Shown: positions 9,262 through 19,379, numbered from the stretch's first letter. The stretch: DNA of 64,000 nt from Enterococcus avium ATCC 14025 (GCF_000406965.1 NZ_KE136366.1:149445-213444), one strand, 5' to 3'. Numbers and translations: made by a program. Notes: generated by a model from the sequence alone, not told the origin.

Positions 9262-9888
9262 ATGCTAGCAATTATTGATTATGGTGTCGGCAATCTCTTT
9301 AGTTTGTCGCGCTCATTGGAGTATTTGGGAGTAGAATGTCAGATTACACGTTCATTAAATGAATTGAAAGCGGCTGATCGAATCATTTTACCGGGGGTTG
9401 GAGCATTTGGCGATGCACGAAAAAAACTAGAAGAATTGTCTTTAGTTGAGCCGATTCAGGAGCTGGCAGCTTCTGGCAAGCCATTTCTTGGGATTTGCTT
9501 AGGGATGCAGCTCTTATTTGATAAAAGTGAAGAGTTTGGAGAGCATCCTGGTTTAGGCTTGATTCCTGGGCGAATTGTCTCAATGCGTGAAGCATTTGAT
9601 CAAATGGATATCGATCTAAAAGTTCCACAGATTGGTTGGAACAAGCTAGATATACGAAATACAGAGTGTCCGTTGGTTAAATCATTGGGTGCTAATGATT
9701 TTGTCTATTATGTTCATAGCTACTTTGCAACGGATTGTCAAGAGCATCTGATCGCCGACAGCGAATACGGACTCTCTATCCCAGGGATCGTACAAAATAA
9801 AAATGTCTTCGGTACCCAATTCCACCCAGAAAAAAGTGGAGGAGTCGGCTTGAATATTCTAAAGGCATTTACGGAGGTACCGGTATGA
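9262..9888 (+). CDS. hisH: Imidazole glycerol phosphate synthase, glutaminase subunit
   Basis: 208 residues. Class I glutamine amidotransferase with nucleophile Cys in FLGICLGMQLLF (about residue 80) and the His-x-Glu pair in TQFHPEKSG near the C-terminus. It releases ammonia from glutamine and channels it to HisF. RBS AAGGGGGAA sits 8 nt before ATG. It overlaps hisA by 4 nt. Confidence 0.96.
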   Translation: MLAIIDYGVGNLFSLSRSLEYLGVECQITRSLNELKAADRIILPGVGAFGDARKKLEELSLVEPIQELAASGKPFLGICLGMQLLFDKSEEFGEHPGLGLIPGRIVSMREAFDQMDIDLKVPQIGWNKLDIRNTECPLVKSLGANDFVYYVHSYFATDCQEHLIADSEYGLSIPGIVQNKNVFGTQFHPEKSGGVGLNILKAFTEVPV

Positions 9889-10607
9889 AAATTTTCCCAG
9901 CAATTGATCTTTTGGATGAGAAAGTTGTGCGCTTATATCAAGGTGATTATCAGCAAAAAGAGGTATTTGGCGATGATCCAGTGGCTTTTGCTCAATCTTT
10001 TGAAAAAGCGGGTGCTAAGTATCTGCATCTTGTTGATTTGGACGGCGCTAAGGCCGGAAAGCTGCACTATTTTGGAATCGCTAAAAAAATCGTTGAAAAC
10101 ACAAATTTATTTGTAGAAGTTGGTGGAGGAATCCGTGACGAGGAAACTATTGAGCATTGTTTGTCCGCAGGTGTCAACCGAGTGATTCTTGGTACGATCG
10201 CGCAAAAGGACCCCGATTTCACTCAAGAGATGCTGAAAAAGTACGGAAGTAAAATCGCGATCGGTGTCGATGCGAAAGATGAAAAGGTCGCAGTCGAAGG
10301 CTGGCTGGAAAAAACGGAGACAGATGCGTTTGAATTTTGTCAGCAACTTGTTGAATGGGGCGCTGAAACGATTATCTTTACTGAAATCTCTCGTGATGGT
10401 ACTGGTGAGGGAATCAATCTGCCATTATATGAAAAGCTCAATCAGTTGAATATCGAAATTGTGGCTTCTGGCGGTGTCGCATCACTAAAGGATATTGAAG
10501 GCTTGAAGCAGTTGGGAATTTCCAGTGCGATTGTCGGAAAATCACTATACAATGGTAGCTTAAAGCTAGAGGATGTTTTAGCAGTCGGTGAGGAGGATGA
10601 CCAATGA
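9885..10607 (+). CDS. hisA: ProFAR isomerase
   Basis: 240 residues, TIM barrel. Catalytic Asp in AIDLLDEKVVRLYQGDY near residue 8 and the second Asp in GVDAKDEKVAVEGW near residue 129; phosphate loops VGGGIR and ASGGVAS. It performs the Amadori rearrangement of ProFAR to PRFAR. It overlaps both neighbours by 4 nt. Confidence 0.96.
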   Translation: MKIFPAIDLLDEKVVRLYQGDYQQKEVFGDDPVAFAQSFEKAGAKYLHLVDLDGAKAGKLHYFGIAKKIVENTNLFVEVGGGIRDEETIEHCLSAGVNRVILGTIAQKDPDFTQEMLKKYGSKIAIGVDAKDEKVAVEGWLEKTETDAFEFCQQLVEWGAETIIFTEISRDGTGEGINLPLYEKLNQLNIEIVASGGVASLKDIEGLKQLGISSAIVGKSLYNGSLKLEDVLAVGEEDDQ

Positions 10608-11362
10608 TCGCAAAGAGAATCGTACCATGTTTAGATGTTCGAGATGGGCGTGTGGTTAAAGGTGTGAATTTTGCTGGTTTGCAAGATGTCAATGATCCCG
10701 TGACTTTAGCTCGTTTTTACAATGAACAAGGAGCAGATGAGCTGGTTTTTTATGATATTACAGCTTCAGCAGAGGAACGCGGCTTGTTCACTGATATTTT
10801 AAAAGGTGTCGCTTCAGAAGTTTTTATCCCTCTAACTGTTGGCGGTGGAATTAATGAGGTATCTGACTTTGAACGGGTCTTGAATTGCGGCGCGGATAAG
10901 GTCAGCGTTAATTCAGGCGCGATTCGACGTCCGCAGCTGATTGAAGAAGGTGCAAAACGCTACGGCAGTCAGTGCGTCGTCTTATCTGTGGATATTCGAC
11001 GCGTTGGCGATCAATGGCATATTTTTGCTAAGGGCGGTCGAGAAGATACGGGATTAGAGGCCTTAGACTGGATTCGTCAGGGTGAGCAGTTAGGCGCGGG
11101 GGAATTAGTCATCAACAGTATGGATACCGATGGTGTGAAGCAGGGATTTGATTTGGAGTTGTTGCAAGCCGTTAGTGAAATCACAGCATTACCAATCGTG
11201 GCTTCTGGTGGTGCCGGAAAAAGTGAAGATTTTATTGAGTTATTTCAGTTGCCAAAAATTGAGGCGGGGCTTGCTGCATCGATTTTCCATTATGGCGAAG
11301 TAAAAATTCCAGATTTGAAAAAACAATTGATGGCGGCAGATATTCCTGTCCGGATCGTTTAG
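10604..11362 (+). CDS. hisF: Imidazole glycerol phosphate synthase, cyclase subunit
   Basis: 252 residues, TIM barrel related to HisA. Catalytic Asp in IVPCLDVRDGRVVKGVNF near residue 11, the second in VLSVDIRR near 130, phosphate-binding VGGGI and ASGGAG. With HisH it converts PRFAR and ammonia to IGP and AICAR. ATGA overlap with hisA. Confidence 0.97.
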   Translation: MIAKRIVPCLDVRDGRVVKGVNFAGLQDVNDPVTLARFYNEQGADELVFYDITASAEERGLFTDILKGVASEVFIPLTVGGGINEVSDFERVLNCGADKVSVNSGAIRRPQLIEEGAKRYGSQCVVLSVDIRRVGDQWHIFAKGGREDTGLEALDWIRQGEQLGAGELVINSMDTDGVKQGFDLELLQAVSEITALPIVASGGAGKSEDFIELFQLPKIEAGLAASIFHYGEVKIPDLKKQLMAADIPVRIV

Positions 11363-11372
11363 GGGGCATATG

Positions 11373-12005
11373 ATGACTGAACTAAAATTTGACGAAAAAG
11401 GGTTAATCCCTGTGATCGTGCAAGATGCTGAAACCAATGAGGTATTGACTTTGGCGTATATGAATCAAGAAAGCTATGAATTAACATTAAAGGATCAGCT
11501 TATGACCTTTTATTCTCGCAGTCGTAAAGAATTATGGCGTAAAGGCGAGACCAGCGGCAATTATCAGCATTTGGTTTCATTGAAGCTGGATTGCGATCAG
11601 GATGCGCTGGTTGCGAAGGTCAAAAAAGATGGTCCGGCTTGTCACACTGGTGCAGAAAGCTGCTTCAATGAAGTATTATACGGTGAAGATACGCAGGCAA
11701 CGATAGATACGTTGTACGAATTGATTAAAGGACGTAAAGAGATACCACAGGAAGGCAGTTATACGAGTTACCTGTTTGAAAAAGGTATCGAGAAGATTCT
11801 GAAAAAAGTTGGAGAAGAATCAACGGAAGTCGTGATCGGCGCCATGAAGGAAGATTATAATGAAACTGTTTTTGAAATCTCTGATTTGGTGTATCATGTT
11901 CTTGTATTAATGGTGGAGATGGGAATCGATTTGTCACAAGTACGCCAAGAGCTGGAAAATCGCCACGTTGTTGATAAAAAAGTCAAACAGGAACGGATGC
12001 AGTAA
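11373..12005 (+). CDS. hisI: Bifunctional PR-AMP cyclohydrolase / PR-ATP pyrophosphohydrolase
   Basis: 210 residues, a HisI-HisE fusion. Residues 1 to about 115 are cyclohydrolase (VLTLAYMN, WRKGETSGN, LDCDQDALV, CHTGAESCF with its metal-binding Cys). From about 120 the all-alpha pyrophosphohydrolase follows (LYELIKGRKEIP, KKVGEESTEVVIGA). It catalyses steps 2 and 3 of the pathway. ATG at 11373 is 6 nt from GGGGG; an ATG directly before it at 11370 is too close. Confidence 0.95.
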   Translation: MTELKFDEKGLIPVIVQDAETNEVLTLAYMNQESYELTLKDQLMTFYSRSRKELWRKGETSGNYQHLVSLKLDCDQDALVAKVKKDGPACHTGAESCFNEVLYGEDTQATIDTLYELIKGRKEIPQEGSYTSYLFEKGIEKILKKVGEESTEVVIGAMKEDYNETVFEISDLVYHVLVLMVEMGIDLSQVRQELENRHVVDKKVKQERMQ

Positions 12006-12030
12006 AATCCGAAATTTAGGAGGTTCAGCG

Positions 12031-12858
12031 ATGTTCTATTCAAATGCGCACACTCACAGTACGTGGTGCGATGGCAAAGATAGTTTAGAAGATATGGCAC
12101 AAGCCGCAATTGAATTAGGTTTTACGGATCTGGGATTTACTTGTCACTCACCGGCCCTGTTTGATCCTAGCTGTCTTGGGGTACAGAATGAAGTGACGTA
12201 TCAAACTGCTTTGCGCAATCTCAAGAAAACATTAGCGGGAAAGCTAAATATCAGTTTAGGCTTGGAATGGGATTATTACAGTGCCGATCCAATTGATGGC
12301 TATGATTATACGGTTGGCTCCGTACATTATTTTCCACCACGTCAAGGGATTTTTCGCAGCGTGGATGAAAGTCCGGAAAGTTTGATGAAAACCTTAAATG
12401 AGTGGTATCGAGGTGATCAGATGCAGATGGTGCATGACTATTATGATACGGTGGTAAGACATATTGATCAGAATCATTCGGAAATCGTGGGTCATTTTGA
12501 TTTGATTACGAAATTTAATGAAAAGCAGCCTTGGCTGGATGAAGACAGTGTGGAATATCAGGCGATTGCTTCGAAGGCTCTGAATGATGTGATTGACATT
12601 ATTCAAAGCTATGATGGAATGGTGGAGATCAATACGGGGGCAATTTCTCGGAATTGGCGTACGACGCCTTATCCCAATCCTTTCCTGCTGAAGCTTTTAA
12701 AGAAAAGAGACTGTCCGATTATTATCACCAGCGATAGTCATGAAACATCGACCTTGACGTGTCATTTTCCTGAAACGGTTGAATTATTAAAAACGATCGG
12801 TTTCACAGAAACGATGCAATTAAAGGATGGGATTTTTCAAGCGATTCCTTTTGACTAG
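12031..12858 (+). CDS. hisK: Histidinol-phosphatase, PHP family
   Basis: 275 residues. PHP metal-dependent phosphoesterase: NAHTHSTWCDGKDS at the N-terminus, EWDYY, VGSVHYF, VGHFDLI and TSDSHE near the C-terminus supply the trinuclear metal site. It dephosphorylates histidinol phosphate, complementing the HisB that lacks the HAD domain. ATG at 12031 has AGGAGG 9 nt upstream; an in-frame ATG at 11968 lies inside hisI without such a site. It is the last gene of the his operon. I saw no strong terminator before the glyQS promoter. Confidence 0.93.
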   Translation: MFYSNAHTHSTWCDGKDSLEDMAQAAIELGFTDLGFTCHSPALFDPSCLGVQNEVTYQTALRNLKKTLAGKLNISLGLEWDYYSADPIDGYDYTVGSVHYFPPRQGIFRSVDESPESLMKTLNEWYRGDQMQMVHDYYDTVVRHIDQNHSEIVGHFDLITKFNEKQPWLDEDSVEYQAIASKALNDVIDIIQSYDGMVEINTGAISRNWRTTPYPNPFLLKLLKKRDCPIIITSDSHETSTLTCHFPETVELLKTIGFTETMQLKDGIFQAIPFD

Positions 12859-12920
12859 CCATTTTAAGGAATTCATTTTCGATTGGAACTGAATTTGCTA
12901 ACCAATGTACACAGAAAGAT

Positions 12921-12950
12921 TTGACAAAAGGGGTCTGGTGTCGCTATTAT
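12921..12950 (+). promoter_or_regulatory. Promoter of glyQS
   Basis: Consensus -35 TTGACA (12921-12926), 18-bp spacer, -10 TATTAT (12945-12950). It stands just before the T-box leader. Confidence 0.85.
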
Positions 12951-12956
12951 AGAACC

Positions 12957-13160
12957 AAGTTGAATAGGTGCGAGGATCAAATTTAAAAATTTGTGGAAAA
13001 CACAGCGAGTCAGGGATAGTGGAAGCCTGAAAGGGAAACAAATTTTGTTGGCGTTTGTGAGCACATTTAGTGAAAGCTGCCAAGCAACTGCTTGGAAGTA
13101 GGGTGGAACCGCGTTGATACGTCCCTATGTCGATTATTTCGGCATAGGGACGTTTTTTTG
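12957..13160 (+). promoter_or_regulatory. Glycine T-box riboswitch of glyQS
   Basis: The core AGGGTGGAACCGCG lies at 13100-13113, followed by the terminator ACGTCCCTATG (13119-13129) / CATAGGGACGT (13143-13153) and a T run. Stem I begins near GGTGCGAGGATC, carries GTGGAAGCC in the apical part and closes with GAGCAC. The likely specifier is GGC (13050-13052), a glycine codon, on the 3' side of stem I; this is inferred from position. Uncharged tRNA-Gly should stabilise the antiterminator and allow glyQS transcription. Confidence 0.93.
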
Positions 13161-13165
13161 CGAGT

Positions 13166-13299
13166 TGCCAGTTGCACTTTTCGCAGTTTATATGGTGAAA
13201 GAAGAAAACAATGGTTTTGAACAAATTTGTGATCAAGGTTATTAGTGCAATGGTATGCGTACGAAAATAAGCTCATTTTTCCTGTTTTTGGAAAAATGA
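13166..13299 (+). repeat. Structured intergenic repeat, copy 2 (between T-box terminator and glyQ)
   Basis: Hairpin I: TGCCA, bulged G (13171) and TTGCAC (13172-13177) pair with GTGCAA (13245-13250) and TGGTA, enclosing 67 nt that begin TTTTCGCAG. Linker ATGCGTACGAAAATAAG. Hairpin II: TCATTTTTCC (13273-13282) with GGAAAAATGA (13290-13299); AGCTCAT / ATGAGCT extends an outer helix to about 13317. The stem bases differ from copies 1 and 3 but stay complementary. Confidence 0.78.
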
Positions 13300-13376
13300 A
13301 TTTCCTTCAAATGAGCTAGCCACCCTGCAAGCTAAAAGACAATAAACTTCAATAAATAAAAATAGGAGGAAACAAA

Positions 13377-14264
13377 ATGAGCAAATTAACGGTGCAAGAA
13401 ATGATTTTATCGTTACAAAAGTTTTGGTCAGACAATGGCTGTATGCTGATGCAGGCCTACGATACAGAAAAGGGAGCGGGAACGATGAGTCCCTACACCT
13501 TCTTACGGGCGATCGGACCTGAACCATGGCGTGCGGCATATGTAGAGCCTTCACGTCGTCCAGCTGATGGACGTTACGGCGAAAATCCCAATCGTTTATA
13601 TCAGCATCACCAATTCCAAGTAGTAATGAAGCCTTCTCCCAAAAATATCCAAGAGTTGTATTTAGACAGCTTACGTTTATTGGGAATTGACCCGTTAGAG
13701 CACGATATCCGTTTTGTAGAAGACAACTGGGAAAATCCTTCAATGGGTTGTGCTGGTGTTGGTTGGGAAGTCTGGCTTGATGGAATGGAAATTACTCAGT
13801 TCACGTATTTCCAACAAGTTGGCGGTTTGCAGGTCAACCCAGTGACTTCTGAATTGACTTATGGTTTGGAACGTTTAGCTTCTTATATTCAAGAAGTCGA
13901 CAGTGTGTATGATTTAGAATGGAGCGACGGCGTTAAATACGGCGAAATCTTTAAGCAACCAGAATATGAGCATTCAAAATATTCATTTGAAGAAAGTAAT
14001 CAAGATATGCTTTTAGAGAATTTTGAAAAATTTGAAAAAGAAGCGACACGCTGTATTGATGAAAATCTAGTGCACCCAGCTTATGATTACATTTTGAAAT
14101 GCAGCCATACCTTTAACCTGTTGGATGCACGCGGGGCTGTTTCAGTCACTGAACGTGCGGGCTACTTGGCTCGTATCCGTAACATGGCTCGCTCTGTTGC
14201 GAAGATATTCGTGGCTGAACGGGAAAAACTAGGCTTCCCATTATTGAATCAGGAGGGCAAATAA
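13377..14264 (+). CDS. glyQ: Glycyl-tRNA synthetase alpha subunit
   Basis: 295 residues, standard for the bacterial alpha2beta2 enzyme. Class II catalytic motifs are visible ([62 protein letters not shown]). It activates glycine and transfers it to tRNA-Gly together with GlyS. RBS AGGAGG is 7 nt before ATG. Expression is controlled by the T-box upstream. glyS starts 1 nt after its stop codon. Confidence 0.97.
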   Translation: MSKLTVQEMILSLQKFWSDNGCMLMQAYDTEKGAGTMSPYTFLRAIGPEPWRAAYVEPSRRPADGRYGENPNRLYQHHQFQVVMKPSPKNIQELYLDSLRLLGIDPLEHDIRFVEDNWENPSMGCAGVGWEVWLDGMEITQFTYFQQVGGLQVNPVTSELTYGLERLASYIQEVDSVYDLEWSDGVKYGEIFKQPEYEHSKYSFEESNQDMLLENFEKFEKEATRCIDENLVHPAYDYILKCSHTFNLLDARGAVSVTERAGYLARIRNMARSVAKIFVAEREKLGFPLLNQEGK

Positions 14265-14265
14265 G

Positions 14266-16344
14266 ATGGCGAAAAATCTACTATTAGAAATCGGTTTAGA
14301 AGAAATGCCAGCCCACGTGGTTTGGCCAAGTATCAAACAACTAGAAGAAAAAGTTTCGAAGTTTTTAGCAGAGAACAGCTTGACCTTCGAATCCATTGAA
14401 ACCTTTTCAACTCCTCGTCGTTTGGCGATCCGAGTAACCAATATTCCTGATCGTCAAGAAGACGTGCAAGAAGAAGTCAAAGGTCCAGCAAAGAAAATCG
14501 CGTTAGATGCGGAAGGAAATTGGAGCAAAGCAGCAGAAGGATTTGTCCGCGGACAAGGTCTAACAACTGATGCAATCACTTTCCGTGAAGTCAATGGTGT
14601 GGAATATGTCTATGTGACAAAATATATTCATGGAAAAGAAAGTAAAGAAGTTTTGACTGGCTTATTAGATGTTGTGAAGAGCATGAATTTCCCAACCATG
14701 ATGCATTGGGGCGATACGATGTTTGAATACGTTCGTCCGATTCATTGGATCATCGCATTGTTGGATGAAGAAGTAATTCCATTTGAATTACTGGATGTTC
14801 AAACAGGTCGCATAACAGAAGGTCATCGTTTCTTAGGTGATCAAGTTGCATTAGCCAATCCAAGCGAATACGAAGCAAAATTAGAAGAACAATTTGTGAT
14901 TGCAGATGCTCACAAGCGTCAACAGATGATCGTAAACCAAATTGAAGAAATCGCTGAGAAAAATAAATGGGTGATCAATCTTGATCCTGATTTATTAGAA
15001 GAAGTAACGAACTTAGTGGAATATCCAACCGCATTTGTTGGCGATTTCGAAGAGCGTTTCCTATCGGTTCCTGAAGAAGTGCTGGTTACCTCCATGAAGG
15101 AACACCAACGTTACTTTGAAATTCGCAACCAAGCGGGAATGCTATTGCCGCACTTCATTTCTGTTCGTAACGGAAACAGTGTGAAACTAGATAACGTCAT
15201 CAAAGGAAATCAAAAAGTCTTGGCTGCACGTTTGGAAGACGGTGAATTTTTCTTTGAAGAAGATAAGAAATTATCGATTGAAGACTGCGTTGAAAAATTG
15301 AAGAACGTAACCTTCCACGAAAAAATCGGTAGCATGTATAAAAAAATGCAGCGTGTCGGTTTAATCAGTCAAGTCATTGGAAAGCGTGTTGGCTTGAGCG
15401 AGGAAGAATTAACTGATTTGAAGCGGGCGTCAGAAATCTATAAATTCGATTTAGTGACGAATATGGTGAATGAATTCCCAGAATTACAAGGGATCATGGG
15501 TGAAAAATATGCCTTGCTGAAAGGGGAAAAACCTGCCGTTGCCACCGCGATTCGTGAGCATTACATGCCGATTTCTTCAGAAGGTGATTTGCCAAAAACA
15601 GCGATTGGTGCAGTTTTAGCGATCGCTGACAAGATTGACAGCGTACTAGGCTTCTTCGCTGTAGGAATGATTCCAAGCGGCTCAAATGATCCTTACGCAT
15701 TGCGTCGTCAAACATACGGAATTGTCCGGATTGTCGAAGCACAAGGCTGGACCTTCCCGTTCACCGATATGCAAGGGGCGATCGTCGACGCTGTCAACGA
15801 GGATGTTTTGGATTATGGAATCCATTTCAACCGCGATCAAAAAGAATTCATTGAGTTCTTTAAGGGACGTATCCGTCAACGGCTGCAAATCTACAATGTC
15901 CGGCATGATATTATCGATGCGGTATTGGATTCACACCAAGATGATTTAGTCCAAGTTTTCAAGACAGCTCAAATCTTTGATGAGCATTTGACCGATGAGC
16001 ACTTTAAAGAAGCGATGGAAGCTTTGACACGTGTAATTAACCTAACGAAGAAAATGGAACCAGATGTTATTACCTACAAGGTCGATCCTAAGCTGTTTGA
16101 AAATGATACCGAAAAAGAATTGTACGAGGCGGTGAAAGAGGCCGAAGATCAATTCGCAAACCAAAGCATGGCTGAAAACTATCAAACCTTGACGAATTTG
16201 CGCCCAGTAATTGAACGATATTTCAATGAAACCATGATTATGGTAGAAGATGAAAAAGTACGCGATAATCGCTTGAATCAATTAGCGATCATCACTCGTA
16301 TGACAAATGCGTTAGCAAGTATCGATAAAATTATTACGAAATAA
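14266..16344 (+). CDS. glyS: Glycyl-tRNA synthetase beta subunit
   Basis: 692 residues, full length. N-terminus [15 protein letters not shown], later [34 protein letters not shown] and [15 protein letters not shown] are family hallmarks; the C-terminal anticodon-binding-like helices end with NRLNQLAII. It provides tRNA recognition to the heterotetramer. It is translated directly after glyQ. Confidence 0.97.
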   Translation: MAKNLLLEIGLEEMPAHVVWPSIKQLEEKVSKFLAENSLTFESIETFSTPRRLAIRVTNIPDRQEDVQEEVKGPAKKIALDAEGNWSKAAEGFVRGQGLTTDAITFREVNGVEYVYVTKYIHGKESKEVLTGLLDVVKSMNFPTMMHWGDTMFEYVRPIHWIIALLDEEVIPFELLDVQTGRITEGHRFLGDQVALANPSEYEAKLEEQFVIADAHKRQQMIVNQIEEIAEKNKWVINLDPDLLEEVTNLVEYPTAFVGDFEERFLSVPEEVLVTSMKEHQRYFEIRNQAGMLLPHFISVRNGNSVKLDNVIKGNQKVLAARLEDGEFFFEEDKKLSIEDCVEKLKNVTFHEKIGSMYKKMQRVGLISQVIGKRVGLSEEELTDLKRASEIYKFDLVTNMVNEFPELQGIMGEKYALLKGEKPAVATAIREHYMPISSEGDLPKTAIGAVLAIADKIDSVLGFFAVGMIPSGSNDPYALRRQTYGIVRIVEAQGWTFPFTDMQGAIVDAVNEDVLDYGIHFNRDQKEFIEFFKGRIRQRLQIYNVRHDIIDAVLDSHQDDLVQVFKTAQIFDEHLTDEHFKEAMEALTRVINLTKKMEPDVITYKVDPKLFENDTEKELYEAVKEAEDQFANQSMAENYQTLTNLRPVIERYFNETMIMVEDEKVRDNRLNQLAIITRMTNALASIDKIITK

Positions 16345-16347
16345 TAG

Positions 16348-16378
16348 AAAGCCTTCGAGTTTGCGCTCGAAGGCTTTT
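16348..16378. terminator. Bidirectional terminator between glyS and the AEC transporter gene
   Basis: 12-bp perfect stem AAAGCCTTCGAG (16348-16359) / CTCGAAGGCTTT (16366-16377), T-rich on the plus strand and preceded by A residues, so it can serve both convergent genes. It overlaps the stop codon of the minus-strand gene. Confidence 0.88.
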
Positions 16379-17318
16379 ATAGTATCAATTTTAATAATAA
16401 TGGAATATACGCGAGATATAATAGCACTGAATAACCCAATGAAGAAGCCGCGAACTTCTGATCGGCACCATAGGAACGTGCCAGAATGGGGACAGAGTTT
16501 TGAACCGGCATCGCAGCTTGAATGATAAAGACAGAGAGCATCAAAGGCGGTACACTGATCCATTGTCCTAATAACCATACAATTAACGGAGAGATAACAT
16601 ATCGACCAACGATGACACCAATAATGTCTTTATTTAAAGTCAGATTTTTGATTCCCACATTATAGACGATGATCCCGATGACAAACATTGATAAGGGTGT
16701 CGTTAAATTAGCCAGATAGCTTAAAAAGGTTGCAATGGAATCTGGAACAGTAATGTTAACCAAGACTGCACACAACCCAAGCAAAAAACCTAACAGTGCT
16801 GGAGAGAAAATCTTTTTCAAAATTGGTATTAGATGAAAATTGACTGTGGCCTGTTCAATTTGAGGATTGTCGCGGGCAATAAAATAAATACCCAAGGTCC
16901 AAAAGATCGTTGTATTGACGATGTAATAGAGCAGGACATAAGGAACTGCTTGTTCACCGAAGATTGCCAAATTAATCGGCAATCCAATAAAAATCGTATT
17001 GGAGCAAGTGAACATTGTAGAAAAAATTCCTTTACGAGCAGGAGTAATCCGAAAGATGCGACAATAGGCAAAGCTCACAACAAATGTTAGCAGCATAGAA
17101 ATTAGCGGGATGATCATCCCACTGACAAGATGCAGAAATTCTGATCGAGAAAAATTTTTCGTGATTGTCAAAAACATATTACAGGGCAGTGCAATCTGTA
17201 AGACCAGCTTTGAAAAAGCATCGCCGATTTGATTAGAGAACCACTGCTTGTATGTCAGCACATAGCCGATAAACATTAAAACAAAAATAAAAAAGATATT
17301 AATATATGCGGAAACCAT
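16377..17318 (-). CDS. AEC-family transporter (auxin efflux carrier / malate permease type)
   Basis: 313 residues with about ten hydrophobic segments in two halves, the layout of the AEC family. Conserved features include LPCNMFLTI in the first half and FIIQAAMPVQNSVPILARSYG in the second. Family members export or import organic anions such as malate or citrate; the substrate here is unknown. ATG at 17318 follows AGGTGA by about 6 nt; an ATG at 17333 overlaps this RBS and is unlikely. It lies downstream of fbp but behind a strong terminator, so it is probably a separate transcript. Confidence 0.88.
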   Translation of the reverse strand: MVSAYINIFFIFVLMFIGYVLTYKQWFSNQIGDAFSKLVLQIALPCNMFLTITKNFSRSEFLHLVSGMIIPLISMLLTFVVSFAYCRIFRITPARKGIFSTMFTCSNTIFIGLPINLAIFGEQAVPYVLLYYIVNTTIFWTLGIYFIARDNPQIEQATVNFHLIPILKKIFSPALLGFLLGLCAVLVNITVPDSIATFLSYLANLTTPLSMFVIGIIVYNVGIKNLTLNKDIIGVIVGRYVISPLIVWLLGQWISVPPLMLSVFIIQAAMPVQNSVPILARSYGADQKFAASSLGYSVLLYLAYIPLLLKLIL

Positions 17319-17345
17319 TTTTTCACCTCGCATCTACTATACAGA

Positions 17346-17388
17346 AAAAAGCGGGTGTCATCAATTGTTGATGACACCCGCTTTATCT
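17346..17388 (-). terminator. Rho-independent terminator after fbp (minus strand)
   Basis: A long perfect stem, AAAGCGGGTGTCATCAA / TTGATGACACCCGCTTT, with a short loop, followed on the minus strand by a T run. It separates fbp from the AEC gene. Confidence 0.88.
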
Positions 17389-17430
17389 TTCTATTTCAGC
17401 AAGTTTAGAAAATAATTTATTAACAGTAAG

Positions 17431-19365
17431 CTAGTTGTCGTTATGTTCTTGATAATTCAACAACCCAGATAGATTTTCGATCTGTTCTTCCAAACTATCG
17501 CCGACTGTCGTATCTTTGATCAGGATGCGTTTCAGATCTCTGTCGATCACCCGTTTCAAGGAAGTTTCATCGGCCTGCTTGGCTAATAGGCTTTCGACGG
17601 ATTCAAATGGATCATGAGTAACCAGCTGGAAGCCGTAGGAATTATTCAGTAACGAATAACCAGCGATTCCCGTGGTCTTCTGATACGCTTTAGAAAGTCC
17701 GCCGTCAATTACAAAGAGCATCCCTTCACCCTTAATTGGTGATTCGCCATCTTGAACCTTAACTGGTGTATGACCGTTGATAATTCGTGAATTTGGCGAA
17801 TATAGAGCAAATTCCTCTAGAATCATTTGACAGGTCTCATGGGTATCACGAAATTTATAATAAGGGTTTTTGATTTCCTTATGAGTTTTTTTGTCGGCGA
17901 TGAAATAACGCTCGAACGTCGTCATGGCACTCTTGCCAAACTGGGGCGAAATCTTGCCGGTCCAGCAATTCCAGATCCAATCAGCATCTGGACTATCCGT
18001 TTGCTGACTTTGACATCCAGTACGAATTTGCTCTTCAAAGAAATTTAAAAGGTCTTTGCCGGCATAATCTTTTCCATCGACAGTCAATGGTAGGAAGCTG
18101 CCGTCGGCTTTTAGCGGCAGACAACCATGAAAGAGCAGATGTTGATTGTATACAAGATACATTGAGCCCTTATTCAAGAGCAGCTGCATGTGCTCTTGCA
18201 TTTTGGTCGATTGCTGGAAGGAAGCCAGCAGCATATCTACCACATAATCTTCTTGCTTAGTCAAAGCATGGACATCCTCTTGCAAGGTTTGGAAGCAGCT
18301 GCCCTGCAGCGGATAGTCCTTTCCAGCTAAATGAACTGTATTTTTATCGAAATCAATCTTTTCAAACAACAACCGATCATCCATTTGAAATTCAGGATGA
18401 CGTTTGATCAATTGGCCTTCCAATTTAAATTGCAGGATCGACAAGGCTTGATGGACTTTCTCTAAGCTGTCTAAGCTTTCAATCGAATAACTTTCACTGC
18501 TGTTTTTTTCCTTCGGTGTGAAAATCGGATTCTTTTCGTAATGCTCCTCTGCATACATGAAAAGCGGCCGCAGATTCAGCGCATATGCCTGTTCGATTTC
18601 ATATAGATAATTATAACGCGCAGCAATTCGCAATAAAGTCATTAAACAAGCGCGAGAGCCCGCGTAAGCCCCCATCCAGAGAATATCATGATTTCCCCAC
18701 TGAATATCGACAGAAGGATGCTGACACAGCTTATCCATGATCTTATCCGCCTCTGGTCCTCGATCATAGATATCACCAACGACATGGAGATGATCGACTA
18801 CTAGACGTTGGATGCTCTGACATAGGGCGATAATAAATGTCCGACCTTGTTCTAAATCTAAAAGGTGGGCAAGAATCTGATCGAAGTAGGCTGCCTTGTC
18901 AGAGTAATTCGTATCGGTGTACATCAATTCTTCAATGATATAGGCATAACGCTTAGGAAGTGCCTTTCTTACTTTTGAGCGCGTATACTTGGTCGAACAA
19001 AAGGCCAGCAGTTCTAATAGCTGACGGATTTTTTTTCGATACCAAGAGCGATCTCGATACGCATAAAACTCTTTATCATCTAATGCTTCACGTGGATAGG
19101 CCACTAAAATTGTTAGCTTATCTTTTTCGTGCTCCGTCAGACGATCTCCAAAGAGCAGGCTGATTTTTTCTTTGATGTTGCCGGCACCAGTGCGCAGGAT
19201 ATGATCAAAGGCGGTAAACTCCCCATGAATATCACTGATGTAAAGTTCGGTTCCTTTGGGCAAATGCATGATGGCTTCTAAGTTGATGAGTTCAGTCATG
19301 ATTGCCTCCTTGGTACTAAATTCTTTTTCCAACATTTGATAATATTTTTCACGGGTTGATAGCAT
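17431..19365 (-). CDS. fbp: Fructose-1,6-bisphosphatase, class III
   Basis: 644 residues, the Firmicutes class III type. Metallophosphatase motifs: ELYISDIHGEFTAFDHI (about 41-57), HVVGDIYDRGPEADKIM, VDIQWGNHDILWMGA, INGHTPV and LFVIDGGLSKAYQ. It removes the 1-phosphate from fructose-1,6-bisphosphate, committing carbon to gluconeogenesis. It lies 14 nt after ppsR on the same strand and behind ccpN, so three gluconeogenesis-related genes appear co-transcribed. Confidence 0.96.
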   Translation of the reverse strand: MLSTREKYYQMLEKEFSTKEAIMTELINLEAIMHLPKGTELYISDIHGEFTAFDHILRTGAGNIKEKISLLFGDRLTEHEKDKLTILVAYPREALDDKEFYAYRDRSWYRKKIRQLLELLAFCSTKYTRSKVRKALPKRYAYIIEELMYTDTNYSDKAAYFDQILAHLLDLEQGRTFIIALCQSIQRLVVDHLHVVGDIYDRGPEADKIMDKLCQHPSVDIQWGNHDILWMGAYAGSRACLMTLLRIAARYNYLYEIEQAYALNLRPLFMYAEEHYEKNPIFTPKEKNSSESYSIESLDSLEKVHQALSILQFKLEGQLIKRHPEFQMDDRLLFEKIDFDKNTVHLAGKDYPLQGSCFQTLQEDVHALTKQEDYVVDMLLASFQQSTKMQEHMQLLLNKGSMYLVYNQHLLFHGCLPLKADGSFLPLTVDGKDYAGKDLLNFFEEQIRTGCQSQQTDSPDADWIWNCWTGKISPQFGKSAMTTFERYFIADKKTHKEIKNPYYKFRDTHETCQMILEEFALYSPNSRIINGHTPVKVQDGESPIKGEGMLFVIDGGLSKAYQKTTGIAGYSLLNNSYGFQLVTHDPFESVESLLAKQADETSLKRVIDRDLKRILIKDTTVGDSLEEQIENLSGLLNYQEHNDN

Positions 19366-19379
19366 AACGTGCTCCCCTT

